Under the pieces are notes generated by a model that saw nothing but the letters and a program-made list of their open reading frames with translations, was not told where the DNA came from and did not search any database. The translations under genes were made by a program, and so were the position numbers. A DNA stretch of 64,000 nucleotides, taken from positions 372,001 to 436,000 of the forward strand of contig CAVWRK010000010.1 of assembly GCA_963757395.1 (NCBI GenBank). The letters are read 5' to 3'. Source of the stretch: DATAOG01 sp963757395 (GTDB lineage: Bacteria; Pseudomonadota; Alphaproteobacteria; Geminicoccales; Geminicoccaceae). Below, piece by piece: positions 17,324-25,501 of the stretch (positions are counted from its first letter, which is position 1; every line of letters starts with the position of its first letter).

Positions 17324-17884
17324 ATGCCCGTCCGTCGGACCCACCACGTGTCCTTGGATCGCCGCTGCATGCTCGGTCTGACGCTCGCCGCAGGCGGTGG
17401 CCTGATCTTCGGGGTCGCGCGCCCGGCCGCCGCGGCCGGCGTCATGCGCAAGCTGAGCTTCGACAACATCCACACCGGCGAGAAGCTGACCACGGTGTAC
17501 TGGCAGAACGGCCGCTATCTGGCCGAGAAGCTGCACGAGATCAATTACGAGTTGCGCGATTTCCGCACCGGGGACATCTACGCGATCGATCCCGAGCTGC
17601 TCGACCTGCTGACCCGGCTGCGCCACGAGCTCGCCTACGACGAGCCGATCGAGGTCATCTCCGGCTACCGCTGCCCGGCGACCAACGCCATGCTCGCGGC
17701 GCGCAGCAAGCAGGTGTCGAAGACCAGCTACCACATGCGCGGCATGGCGATCGACATCCGCATGCCGGGCCGGCCGCTCGAGGAGCTGCGCGACGCCGCC
17801 ATCGTGCTCGGGGTCGGCGGGGTCGGCTACTACCCGGAGTCCGACTTCGTCCACGTCGACACCGGACCGGTGCGCTTCTGGTAG
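17324..17884 (+). CDS. YcbK/DUF882-family peptidoglycan hydrolase-like protein
   Basis: A 186-residue exported protein: twin basic start MPVRRTHHVSLDRRCMLGLT, then a hydrophobic stretch ending ARPAAAAG (signal peptide, possibly Tat-like). The mature part matches the M15-like DUF882 (YcbK) family: IEVISGYRCPATNAMLAARS, SYHMRGMAIDIRMPG (His and Asp metal ligands) and DFVHVDTGPVRFW (final His). These enzymes act on peptidoglycan in the periplasm. ATG 17324 follows GGGAGG. The DNA 16977-17323 before it is the divergent promoter region shared with the permease; I see no further gene there. Confidence 0.88.
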   Translation: MPVRRTHHVSLDRRCMLGLTLAAGGGLIFGVARPAAAAGVMRKLSFDNIHTGEKLTTVYWQNGRYLAEKLHEINYELRDFRTGDIYAIDPELLDLLTRLRHELAYDEPIEVISGYRCPATNAMLAARSKQVSKTSYHMRGMAIDIRMPGRPLEELRDAAIVLGVGGVGYYPESDFVHVDTGPVRFW

Positions 17885-18035
17885 GCGCGCGCCCGGTCGC
17901 GAAACCGGGCGTTCGGCCGGCGCCGGCGACTGGCAACAACCAGCACGGGAATATCGGCCAGATTGTCATTTCCTTTACCACTGCTCTTGCTTAACATGCG
18001 TGGGCTCAACCGATGATGATCAGAAAGAGGGTTCT

Positions 18036-18308
18036 ATGAGCAATCTCGCACGGAGTTTTCGCATCGGTACGATGATCGTGGGCATGGCCGTGATGATGTC
18101 GGCCTGTGCGCAGCTGGGCGAATCGGACAAGGCGGCGCTGGATCAGGCGCGGACCGATGCCACCAACGCGCAGGCCGCGGCCGATCGTGCCACGCAGGCG
18201 GCCGAGCGGGCCGAAAAGGCCGCCACCGATGCCGCCGACGCCGCCTCGAACGCCCAGATGGCGATGGAGCGGCAGGACCGCATGATGCAGCAGTCGCTGC
18301 GCAAATAG
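18036..18308 (+). CDS. Alanine-zipper lipoprotein (Lpp-like)
   Basis: A 90-residue protein with a signal peptide MSNLARSFRIGTMIVGMAVM and lipobox MSAC (Cys about residue 24), followed by LGESDKAALDQARTDATNAQ and repeated alanine heptads (AAADRATQAAERAEKAATDA) ending in basic QQSLRK. This resembles Lpp/alanine-zipper lipoproteins that form trimeric coils between outer membrane and peptidoglycan; the C-terminal lysine could be the attachment residue. It has an AAAGAGG site upstream. The L,D-transpeptidases next door are the class of enzyme that links such lipoproteins to the wall, a plausible working group. Confidence 0.8.
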   Translation: MSNLARSFRIGTMIVGMAVMMSACAQLGESDKAALDQARTDATNAQAAADRATQAAERAEKAATDAADAASNAQMAMERQDRMMQQSLRK

Positions 18309-18325
18309 CCTGGCCGATGCCCGGT

Positions 18326-18428
18326 GGTCCGGCCACTCCCGGCCGGACCGAAGCGGCCAGGGTTGGCCCGGAATCGCTACCGCGTCGTGATTGGTACGGG
18401 CGCCCCGTGGTCGACGCGGGGCGCCCGT
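18326..18428. terminator. Two strong hairpins between convergent genes
   Basis: GGTCCGGCC-ACTCCC-GGCCGGACC (18326-18349, 9-bp perfect stem) and ACGGGCGCCCCG-N9-CGGGGCGCCCGT (18396-18428, 12-bp perfect stem). They lie between the lipoprotein gene and the convergent L,D-transpeptidase gene, so bidirectional termination is likely although no T-run follows. The rest of 18309-18566 holds no supported gene. Confidence 0.6.
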
Positions 18429-18566
18429 TGCGCCAAGCGCGGCGAGTTTTCGCCCGCGCCCGCGCTCAGGACGTCGGGGTTGGCACGCTGCAGCGCGCCG
18501 GCGGCCCCGGTCGCGAGCCGCCCGAGTGCGGACCGGACCGACCTTGGTGGCGCGCCGGTGATCGGG

Positions 18567-19469
18567 TCAGCGGGTCACCCGCACCGGGTAGCCGCGGCGC
18601 TCGACCGTCGCCTGGCGGATCCGGCTCCAGTCCAGTTGCGCCGCCTCGGTGCCGGCGGCCGCCAGGACCTGATCGACGACACTGCTCGGCAGGACCGGGT
18701 CGAAGCGACCCAGCGCCTCGAGCTCGTCGCTCTGCGCCTGGGTCGGATGCGCCTCCATGAACAGCTCGCCGTCGATCCAGCCGAGCTTGATCGGCTGATC
18801 GACCACCGTCACCTTGGTGCCGATCTGGACCAGGTCGTAGAGCTGCTCGGCGTCCTCGGGATACATCCGGATGCAGCCGCTGCTGACCCGGCGGCCGACC
18901 CCCCAGGGTTTGTTGGTGCCGTGGATCGCGTATTGCGGCCAGCCGAGATACATGGCGCGGTCGCCCATCGGATTGTCGGGACCGGGCGGCACCGCCTCGG
19001 GCAGCTCCGGATGCTCGGCGCGCATCCGCGCGGTCGGCCGCCAGGTCGGGTCCTTGGTCTTGCGCACGACCTCGGTCGCGCCGATCGGCGTGGTCAGGCC
19101 GTCGCGGCCGATCCCGATCGGGTAGGACCGGGGCGGCCCATCCGGCGTCTCGAAGTAGTAGAGGCGCATGTCGGCGAGGTTGATGACGATGCCGTCCGGC
19201 TTGACGTCCGGCATCAGATGCACCGTCGGCAGCACCAGGTTGGCGCCTTCGCCGGGCAGCCAGGGATCGGTGCCGGGATTGGCGGCGACCATCTCGACGT
19301 AGCCGAGCCCGAACTTCCGGGCGACGTCGAGCAGCGTATCCTGGTACGAGGCCCGGTAGGCCGTGGTCTCGCGCAGATTGCCATCCCGGTCTAACATGGC
19401 GCCGAGATCGCAGCCGCTGGAGAACCAGACCCCGACCAGGCAAAGCGCGATGACGTCGTGGCGGCGCAT
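18567..19469 (-). CDS. L,D-transpeptidase with LysM-like N-terminus
   Basis: A periplasmic peptidoglycan cross-linking or lipoprotein-anchoring enzyme of about 300 residues. The N-terminus MRRHDVIALCLVGVWFSSGC is a signal peptide that may end in a lipobox (SSGC, weak). A LysM-like stretch follows (YQDTLLDVARKFGLGYVEMV, AANPGTDPWLPGEG), then the YkuD domain with the catalytic block YAIHGTNKPWGVGRRVSSGC followed by IRMYPEDAEQLY; the Cys and both His-type residues are present. ATG 19469 gives the better signal peptide; ATG 19499 is an alternative with 10 extra residues. The gene is divergent from another L,D-transpeptidase across a 107-base region. Confidence 0.9.
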   Translation of the reverse strand: MRRHDVIALCLVGVWFSSGCDLGAMLDRDGNLRETTAYRASYQDTLLDVARKFGLGYVEMVAANPGTDPWLPGEGANLVLPTVHLMPDVKPDGIVINLADMRLYYFETPDGPPRSYPIGIGRDGLTTPIGATEVVRKTKDPTWRPTARMRAEHPELPEAVPPGPDNPMGDRAMYLGWPQYAIHGTNKPWGVGRRVSSGCIRMYPEDAEQLYDLVQIGTKVTVVDQPIKLGWIDGELFMEAHPTQAQSDELEALGRFDPVLPSSVVDQVLAAAGTEAAQLDWSRIRQATVERRGYPVRVTR

Positions 19470-19576
19470 GGGTGGCAACTCTTCGTTAGGTCTGGTCATG
19501 GAGATTCGCCATCGAGGATCGCCCGCTCCGCAGTCAAGCGTTTACACGAGCGGCCGTTTCGATTGAACTAAGAGCC

Positions 19577-20140
19577 ATGCCCCCAGTCGAGCGAATCCTC
19601 CGTCGGATGGCCACACGGCCCTGGGTCGCCCCCAGTCTCGCCGCCACCCTCGTCCTGGCGCTGGCGATCACCCAAGGCGAGCCGGCGCGCGCCCAGATTC
19701 CCCACTTCGCGCCCGCCAAAGCCGATCTCGTGGTCGTCCACAAGGCAGCCCGCAGCCTGCAGCTGCTCGAGGCGGGGCGGGTGATCGCGAGCTACCGGAT
19801 CGCGCTCGGCCGCGCTCCCGACGGCCCCAAGCGTCAGGAAGGCGACGGTCGCACCCCGGAAGGGGTGTACACCCTCGACTGGCGCAATGTGAACAGCAAT
19901 TTCCACCGCTCGCTCCACGTCTCCTATCCGCGCGCCTGGGACGATCTGCGCGCCATGCGCTGGGGCGTGTCGCCGGGCGGCGAGATCATGCTGCACGGCC
20001 TGCCCAACGGCGTCTCTGCCCTGCGCGTCGGCCACCCCTACGTCGACTGGACCGACGGCTGCATCGCGCTGACCAACGACGAGATCGACGAGATCTGGGC
20101 GCGGGTCGACGACGGCACCACGATCATCATCTACCCCTGA
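19577..20140 (+). CDS. L,D-transpeptidase (YafK/ErfK-like)
   Basis: A 187-residue exported enzyme. Residues 1-40 form a signal peptide (LAATLVLALAITQGEPARAQ). The YkuD domain begins ADLVVVHKAARSLQLLEAGR, shows IALGRAPDGPKRQEGDGRTP and the catalytic block MLHGLPNG followed by DWTDGCIALTNDEIDEIW with the active Cys in DGC. The shorter GDGRTPEG type is that of YafK-like proteins, which in Enterobacteria cut or form links between peptidoglycan and Lpp. It lies opposite another L,D-transpeptidase gene and near an alanine-zipper lipoprotein gene, so a shared wall-anchoring role is a fair inference. Confidence 0.9.
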   Translation: MPPVERILRRMATRPWVAPSLAATLVLALAITQGEPARAQIPHFAPAKADLVVVHKAARSLQLLEAGRVIASYRIALGRAPDGPKRQEGDGRTPEGVYTLDWRNVNSNFHRSLHVSYPRAWDDLRAMRWGVSPGGEIMLHGLPNGVSALRVGHPYVDWTDGCIALTNDEIDEIWARVDDGTTIIIYP

Positions 20141-20337
20141 CCCCGGACACACACCGGGCCCGTGCGGCTCGCCGGGGTCGCGGGACCGGCAATGGCGTCG
20201 CGGTCAAGGGCAGACGACCGGCCGGCGAGTGCTTTGTCGTTTGATCCCGCCCCACGACTCCCTACTACCTCGATGATTCCCGGGAGTTTGGCCGACGGAC
20301 GGTCGTTGACATATATTGGCGTCGGAGGAGCTGAGCC

Positions 20338-20571
20338 ATGGCAACCCTCAACATTTCACTGCCGGGTGCGATGCGGGAGTGGATCGATGCCCAGGTCCGA
20401 GGCGGCGAATATGCCAACGCCAGCGACTACGTCCGCGACCTGATCCGCCACGATCAACGCCAGCGCGAGGCGCTGCAGCTGGCCCTGATCGAGGGCGAGC
20501 AAAGTGGCGTCAGCAGCCGCAAGGTGGGCGATATCGTCACCGCCGCCAAAGCCCGCCTCGGCCATGGCTGA
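20338..20571 (+). CDS. ParD-type antitoxin (RHH)
   Basis: A 77-residue protein MATLNISLPGAMREWIDAQV, RGGEYANASDYVRDLIRHDQ: the N-terminal RHH of ParD/CC2985-type antitoxins, with the toxin-binding C-terminus SSRKVGDIVTAAKARLGHG intact. GGAGGAGC precedes the ATG, and TTGACATATATTGGC at 20306-20320 is a plausible autoregulated promoter/operator, as is common upstream of such genes. The stop overlaps the ATG of a broken toxin gene. The antitoxin therefore survives although its own toxin has been internally deleted. Confidence 0.88.
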   Translation: MATLNISLPGAMREWIDAQVRGGEYANASDYVRDLIRHDQRQREALQLALIEGEQSGVSSRKVGDIVTAAKARLGHG

Positions 20572-20682
20572 GTACGAGCTGTCCAGGAAGGCGGATGAAG
20601 ACCTGATCGACTGACTGCGAAGGGAATCCTCGTGATGCGGGTGCTGCATCAGCGCATGGAGGTCGGGCGTCACATCGGGTAA
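20564..20682 (+). pseudogene. ParE toxin with internal deletion
   Basis: The ATG at 20564 overlaps the ParD stop and encodes MAEYELSRKADEDLID, a normal ParE N-terminus, then stops at 20612. In another frame 20623-20682 encodes GILVMRVLHQRMEVGRHIG and TAA, a normal ParE C-terminus. About 55 middle codons that would contain the fold core are missing, and the frame is shifted. Both ends being recognisable makes an internal deletion, not random similarity, the best explanation. No active toxin can be made. The region 20683-20894 after it holds nothing I can identify. Confidence 0.8.
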
Positions 20683-20894
20683 CCGCCGAGCGGGCAACAG
20701 AGCCTCAACGCCGCAGGCGATCGTGAGGGTCCACCGCCCGCCGTTAGCAACGGCGCCGCCGGAGCCGCAGCACCGACAACCCCGCTCACAACCTTCGCCA
20801 GACCCATCGATTGCCACCTCCCCAGACCTGGTCGCGCCGTCTATAAGGGACCACGCCCGCCGGCGGGCGACGCCAACCGGAAGAGGGAGACGGG

Positions 20895-20972
20895 GTGACG
20901 ATCCGCAACCTGATGCTCGGCCTCGGAGCGGCGCTCGCGCCTGGCGCCGGCGCCACGCTGGTGCGCGCTTGA
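20895..20972 (+). CDS. Possible 25-residue leader ORF coupled to cobA
   Basis: GTG 20895 follows AGAGGGAGACGG closely and opens MTIRNLMLGLGAALAPGAGA followed by TLVRA, stopping at TGA 20970-20972. The stop overlaps the TTG start proposed for cobA (TTGA). The peptide is hydrophobic and signal-like. It could be a genuine short leader that couples translation, or the stump of a lost gene. Confidence 0.35.
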   Translation: MTIRNLMLGLGAALAPGAGATLVRA

Positions 20973-21781
20973 CCAGCGCGCCTCGAGGGCCTGCCTCCGG
21001 CCCGGTCGGCGAGGTCTGGCTGGTCGGCGCCGGACCGGGGGCGGCGGACCTGTTGACCCTGCGCGCGCTCCGCCTGCTCCAAAAGGCCGACGTCGTGGTC
21101 TACGATCGCCTGGTCGGCCCGGACATCCTCGACCTGGTGCCCGGGCCGGTCGAGCGCATCTTCGTCGGCAAGACGCGCGAGCGCCACATCTGCCCGCAGA
21201 CCGGCATCAATGAGCTGCTGATCGAGCTGGCGCGGGCCGGCAAGCGGGTGCTGCGCCTCAAGGGCGGCGACCCGTTCGTGTTCGGCCGCGGCGGCGAGGA
21301 GCTGGAAGCGCTGGTCGCGGCCGGCATTCCGTTCCAGGTGGTCCCCGGCGTGACCGCGGCGATCGGCTGCGCCGCCGCCGCCGGCATCCCGCTCACCCAC
21401 CGCGCCCACGCCCAGACCCTGATCTTCGTCACCGGCCACAGCAAGGACGGCGAGCTCGAGCTCGACTGGCCGGCGCTCGCCAAGCCCGGCCAGACGCTCG
21501 TCGTCTACATGGGCATCAAGGCGCTCGGCAGCCTTTGCGACCAGCTGATCGAGCACGGCCTCGCCGCCGCCACGCCGGCGGCGCTGATCGAGAACGGCAC
21601 CTTGGAGCACCAGCGGGTGGTCACCGGGACGCTCGCGACCTTGCCGGCTCTGGCCCCCGATCCGCGCCTCGCCGGCCCGACCCTGATCGTCGTCGGCGAG
21701 GTCGTGGCCCTCGGTCCGAGGCTCGCCTGGCTCACCGCCGGGCTGGTCGGGGAGGCCGCCGCCGCCAGCGACGCCGACTGA
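20969..21781 (+). CDS. cobA: Uroporphyrinogen-III C-methyltransferase
   Basis: SAM-dependent methylation of uroporphyrinogen III at C2 and C7 to precorrin-2, the branch to siroheme and cobalamin. The 270-residue protein shows VWLVGAGPGAADLLTLRALR (SAM-site loop), VLRLKGGDPFVFGRGGEELE and VVPGVTAAIGCAAAAGIPLT with HRAHAQTLIFVTGH, all SUMT signatures. No ATG lies near the conserved start; TTG 20969 gives a normal N-terminus and overlaps the stop of a small ORF. No other tetrapyrrole gene and no cobalamin riboswitch was seen. The C-terminus is complete. Confidence 0.93.
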   Translation: MTSAPRGPASGPVGEVWLVGAGPGAADLLTLRALRLLQKADVVVYDRLVGPDILDLVPGPVERIFVGKTRERHICPQTGINELLIELARAGKRVLRLKGGDPFVFGRGGEELEALVAAGIPFQVVPGVTAAIGCAAAAGIPLTHRAHAQTLIFVTGHSKDGELELDWPALAKPGQTLVVYMGIKALGSLCDQLIEHGLAAATPAALIENGTLEHQRVVTGTLATLPALAPDPRLAGPTLIVVGEVVALGPRLAWLTAGLVGEAAAASDAD

Positions 21782-21882
21782 CGCGCTTGACGGCCCGAGC
21801 ACCGGCGCGTCAGGTTGAGCCCCGACTTCAAGCGCACGCCCAGGAAAGTGCACATCACGATCGGCTGGGGAGGCCGCGCAAG

Positions 21883-22880
21883 ATGCGTCTGGTGCAGTTC
21901 GTTTCGCCGACCGGCCTGCGCCGGGTCGGCCGGGTCGGAGGCGACGGCCGCAAGGTCGAGACGCTGGCCGGCGTCGGCAGCGTCTACGAGCTGGCCAGGC
22001 ACGCCATCGCGAGCGGGCAGGGGCTTTGCGACCTCGCCGCCGGGGCCGCGGCCGATGGCCAGGAGGAGCTTTCGCGCCTGCTCGCCGAGGGCCGCCTGCT
22101 GGCGCCGCTCGACCATCCCGACCCGGCCCATTGCCTGATCACCGGCACCGGGCTCACCCACATCGGCAGCGCCCAGGCGCGCGATTCGATGCATCAGGTG
22201 CAGGCCGCCGACGAGGCTAAGCTCAGCGACTCGATGAAGATGTTCCGGCTCGGGATCGAGGGCGGCAAGCCCGCGCCCGGACAGGCAGGCGTGGCACCCG
22301 AGTGGTTCTACAAGGGCGACGGCAGCATCGTCGCCGCCCCCGGCCAGCCGCTCGCGATGCCGGGCTTTGCGCTCGACGGCGGCGAGGAGGCCGAGATCGC
22401 GGTGCTCTACCTGATCGACGATCGCGGCCGGCCGCGCCGGGTCGGCTATGCGCTCGGCAACGAGTTCGCGGACCACGTGCTCGAGCGCCAGAACTACCTC
22501 TACCTCGCCCACTCCAAGCTCCGCCCGTGCGCGTTCGGCCCGGAGCTGCTGCTCGGCGAGCTGCCGGCGGACGTCCGCGGCACGGTCCGCGTGCTCCGGG
22601 GCGAGCAGCCGCTGTTCGAGGCCGAGTGGCTGTCCGGCGAGGCCAACATGAGCCATTCGCTCGCCAATCTCGAGCATCACCACTTCAAATACCGGCAGTT
22701 CCGCCGGCCGGGCGACGTCCACGTCCACTTCATCGGCGCCGCCGTCTTGAGCTTCACCGCCGGCATCCGGCCCGAGCCGGCGACGTGTTCGAGATTTCTT
22801 CCCCGACCTTCGGCGCGCCGCTCCGCAACCCGCTCGCGCGCGCCGCCGACGAGGGCATGGTGCGGGTCGCCGCACTGTAG
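21883..22880 (+). CDS. AraD1-family (FAH-fold) protein, one apparent -1 frameshift
   Basis: MRLVQFVSPTGLRRVGRVGG begins the protein; LITGTGLTHIGSAQARDSMH, WFYKGDGSIVAAPGQPLAMP and EANMSHSLANLEHHHFKYRQ match the AraD1 family, FAH-fold proteins of sugar-acid catabolism (by name linked to 2-keto-3-deoxy-arabonate dehydration; substrate not certain). At about 22778 CCGG stands where CCGGG would join GIRPEP to GDVFEISSPTFGAPLRNPLA. With one added base the gene is 333 codons, normal length. GGGGAGG precedes the ATG by 9 bases. A sequencing indel or a recent mutation are both possible. Confidence 0.85.
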
Positions 22881-23030
22881 GCAACGGCATCGGGCGAATC
22901 ACGCTTGATTTCAAAGCTATAGCGTGGATCACTACGAATTGACCAACCGCTTTCGCTTATCATAACCGGATCGGCGGTTCTCAGCGTCGGGCGCGCCGTT
23001 CTGGTGGTACCACGCTACGGCGTATTGGGG

Positions 23031-23123
23031 ATGGCGTCGGTGGTTGTCGCGGTCGAGATGGTCGTGTTGGGGTGCTTGTTGTTCGCGCTGCTTCGTCGCG
23101 ACGACAAGCGCGGGAAATCCTGA
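23031..23123 (+). CDS. Possible 30-residue membrane peptide
   Basis: ATG 23031 opens MASVVVAVEMVVLGCLLFAL followed by LRRDDKRGKS and TGA: one hydrophobic segment and a basic tail, the usual make-up of small single-span proteins. TGGGG precedes it closely but is a weak ribosome site. It is the only candidate in the otherwise gene-free stretch 22881-23300. Tentative. Confidence 0.3.
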   Translation: MASVVVAVEMVVLGCLLFALLRRDDKRGKS

Positions 23124-23218
23124 CCCTCATCGCGGCTCGGACTGCCGGCTCAACTTCAAGCATCCTGGCGAACCAGCAATCAGATGAGTCAAGTCAAGCG
23201 TAAGCCGGCGGGTCGCCT

Positions 23219-23232
23219 TTGACGCGGGTCAA
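23219..23232. promoter_or_regulatory. FNR/FixK-type box without an obvious target gene
   Basis: TTGAC-GCGG-GTCAA, extending to a perfect 16-base palindrome TTTGACGCGGGTCAAA (23218-23233). It matches the alphaproteobacterial FixK/FnrL consensus TTGA(T/C)-N4-(A/G)TCAA. No gene start lies downstream on either strand within about 150 bases. Confidence 0.45.
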
Positions 23233-23300
23233 ACGAGTCCGTGCCACGGAAGCGCAGTGCGAGCGTTCGAGCCAACCCGGAAGGCGCCAGGACGGCCCGA

Positions 23301-23456
23301 TCAGCCGATCAGCAGGCCGACGATGATGCCGATCGCGAAGAACAGCCAGTGCTCCGGCGACCGGGTCCGCAGATAGGTCAAAAGACCGCCGGCGAAGCTG
23401 CTGGCCTGCTGGCCGAGATCGCCATCGGAGCCGCCGCGTCTCTGATAGGGGTCCAT
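23301..23456 (-). CDS. Small single-span membrane protein
   Basis: A 51-residue protein MDPYQRRGGSDGDLGQQASS followed by FAGGLLTYLRTRSPEHWLFF and a C-terminal hydrophobic AIGIIVGLLIG. The ATG at 23456 has a very good GAGGAGGT site 6 bases upstream, so the shorter start is preferred over the longer open frame from 23531. A cytoplasmic, glycine-rich N-terminus and one C-terminal membrane anchor are predicted. I recognise no family. It lies 84 bases downstream of the parA-like gene on the same strand. Confidence 0.6.
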   Translation of the reverse strand: MDPYQRRGGSDGDLGQQASSFAGGLLTYLRTRSPEHWLFFAIGIIVGLLIG

Positions 23457-23540
23457 GGCACCACCTCCTCGACTGATCGTCCGCGCGCCCTCAAAGCAGC
23501 GCCTTTGTAGCAGCTGAGCGGCCGGCCGCAATTCGGCCGG

Positions 23541-24188
23541 TCATCGGGACAGCCGGCCGAGCACCTCGTCGGCGAGCGCCGCGATCTCGACGCCGGCCAA
23601 ACTCCTGGGCGCGCTCTCGGCGACCCCTTGCCCGGCCGCGATCGAGGCCGCGAACGCCTGCCGGTTGCCGAGGCTGGCGGCGGCCAGCGGCCAGCGCTGC
23701 TGCTCGATCTCGGCCCGGATCGCGTCCGCCGCGAGGCCGCGCGCCGGCACCCGGTTGAGCACCAGCAGCGCCTCGGTCCCGGCCGCCTCGGCGAGCTCGA
23801 GCGTGGTCCTCGACGCCCAGAGGTCGAGCGCGTGCGGCTGCAAGGGCAAGAGCGCCAGATCGGCCGCGCGCAAAGCGCTCCGCGCATCGGTCTCGGCGTG
23901 CGGCGGGTTGTCGATCAGCACCAGGTCGAACTCGCGGCGCAGCCGCCCGACCTCGCCGCCCAGCCGCCAGCCCGAAAGCCCCTGCACCATCAGGCCGCCT
24001 TCGTCGTCGCCCAGCCGCCGCCTGCGTATCGAAAACCAGGTGAACAGGCTCGCCTGCGGATCGATGTCGAGCATCGCGACCCGCTTGCCCATGACCAGCC
24101 AGGCGACGCCCAGCTGGATCGCGAGCGTGGTCTTGCCGGCACCGCCCTTCTGCTGCGCGATGCTCACGACGGCGCCGGTCATCGGCAC
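23541..24188 (-). CDS. ParA/MinD-family ATPase (orphan)
   Basis: A deviant Walker A motif QQKGGAGKTTLAIQL with the signature lysine is at about residues 13-27; MLDIDPQASLFTWFS follows (Walker A'-like strand with D) and FDLVLIDNPPHAE is Walker B. The length of 215 residues is that of short ParA/ParF-like proteins. Start: GTG 24188 or ATG 24182, with GGGAG upstream. There is no parB or parS-like repeat nearby, so this is probably not the chromosome partition system; short orphan ParAs place other cargo such as chemoreceptors or plasmids. The role is unknown. Confidence 0.85.
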   Translation of the reverse strand: MPMTGAVVSIAQQKGGAGKTTLAIQLGVAWLVMGKRVAMLDIDPQASLFTWFSIRRRRLGDDEGGLMVQGLSGWRLGGEVGRLRREFDLVLIDNPPHAETDARSALRAADLALLPLQPHALDLWASRTTLELAEAAGTEALLVLNRVPARGLAADAIRAEIEQQRWPLAAASLGNRQAFAASIAAGQGVAESAPRSLAGVEIAALADEVLGRLSR

Positions 24189-24277
24189 GCGCTCCCGTCA
24201 CCCAACCCTCCCTCGAATGGTTAGCGGCCAAGCCAAACCTGCGCAAGCCATAGCGACCGCCGCCGGCCCCGACGACC

Positions 24278-25318
24278 TCAACTCCGACGGCGGCGGCCCG
24301 CCCGCAGCCGCGCCTGAACCAGCTGATCCGCGACCTCGAGCGGCGTCCGGCCGGTGCGCTCGGCCGCCGCCAGCACCGCGGCCGTGATCGCCTCGATCCG
24401 CCCAACCGCCGCCAGCACCGCGGCGCGGCTGTCGTCGATCCGCTCCTGATGGAAATCGATCACGCCGCCCGCGTTGGCCAGATAGTCGGGCACGTAGAGG
24501 ATGCCGCGCCCGGCGAGCATGGCGCCATGGCGGGGCAGGGCCAGCTGGTTGTTGGCGCCGCCGCAGACGATTTTCGCCGCAAGGCGCGGGATGGTCCGAT
24601 CGTCGAGCACGGCGCCGAGCGCGCAGGGCGCGAACAGGTCGACCGCCTGGTCATAAATCGCTTCCGGCTCAGCCGCCTCTGCCCCGAGCTCGTCGACCGC
24701 CCGGGCGACGCGCGCGGGGTCGAGGTCGGCGACCACCAGCTCAGCACCGGCCGCGTGCAGATCCTCGGCGAGCGGCCGGCCGACGTTGCCGAGCCCCTGG
24801 ACCCCGACCCGCAGGCCCTCGAGCCGGTCGCGGCCGGTCGCCTGGCGCACGGCCGCCCGGATCGCCATCAGGACGCCATAGGCGGTGGCCGCGAGCGGTG
24901 CCTGCGCCGCTGCGGTCGCGGCCGCGGTGTGGCTCGTGACCTCGCGCATCAGGACCAGGTCCTCGAGCGTCGTCCCGATGTCGTCGGCGACGATGTAGCG
25001 GCCGCCCAGCGCCTCGACCGCCCGGCCCATCGCGCGCAGCAGGGCAGGCGTCTTGGCGCGCTTCGGATCGCCAATGATCACCGACTTGCCGCCGCCATAG
25101 GGCAGTTCACAGATCGCCGCCTTGTAGGTCATGCCGCGCGCCAGGCGCAGCGCATCGGTCAGCGCGTCCGCCCCATTCGGATACGGCCACATCCGGCAGC
25201 CGCCGAAGGCGGGCCCGAGCGCCGTCGAGTGCACCGCGATGATCGCCCGCAGCCCGGCCGCGGCATCGCAGACGAACTCCACCTGCTCGTGATCGTCGAA
25301 ATCCGGGTGCTCGAACAT
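24278..25318 (-). CDS. Leucine/valine/phenylalanine-type dehydrogenase (Glu/Leu/Phe/Val DH family)
   Basis: A 346-residue NAD-dependent amino acid dehydrogenase. N-domain: GPAFGGCRMWPYPNGADALT and the catalytic lysine region MTYKAAICELPYGGGKSVII (both K-containing motifs of the family). C-domain: Rossmann VGVQGLGNVGRPLAEDLHAA followed by LVVADLDP, an NAD-preferring acidic strand end, and VCGGANNQLA with YVPDYLANAGGVIDFHQE. It reversibly deaminates branched-chain or aromatic amino acids; leucine DH is the best guess. The C-terminal tail is arginine-rich. The gene is single, with a 90-base gap to parA. Confidence 0.9.
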   Translation of the reverse strand: MFEHPDFDDHEQVEFVCDAAAGLRAIIAVHSTALGPAFGGCRMWPYPNGADALTDALRLARGMTYKAAICELPYGGGKSVIIGDPKRAKTPALLRAMGRAVEALGGRYIVADDIGTTLEDLVLMREVTSHTAAATAAAQAPLAATAYGVLMAIRAAVRQATGRDRLEGLRVGVQGLGNVGRPLAEDLHAAGAELVVADLDPARVARAVDELGAEAAEPEAIYDQAVDLFAPCALGAVLDDRTIPRLAAKIVCGGANNQLALPRHGAMLAGRGILYVPDYLANAGGVIDFHQERIDDSRAAVLAAVGRIEAITAAVLAAAERTGRTPLEVADQLVQARLRAGRRRRS

Positions 25319-25501
25319 GCCCGCCTCTTTGCCAAAGAGCCTGCGCTCTCGACTGTCGGCCGCGCGCTGTCAAGAATTGGTTGCCGCACCCCTTGCAGCG
25401 ATCTCGACCGCACGCCTCCGACATGCCACCATCGCCACCGCAGCCGGCCCCGGCGATCGGGGTGGGCCAAGAGCGCCGCACGCAGAGGGAGACAACCGGA
25501 A

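Noticed and set aside
20895..21030. Cobalamin riboswitch before cobA
   Set aside because: No B12-box-like sequence could be recognised; the leader is too short and partly coding.
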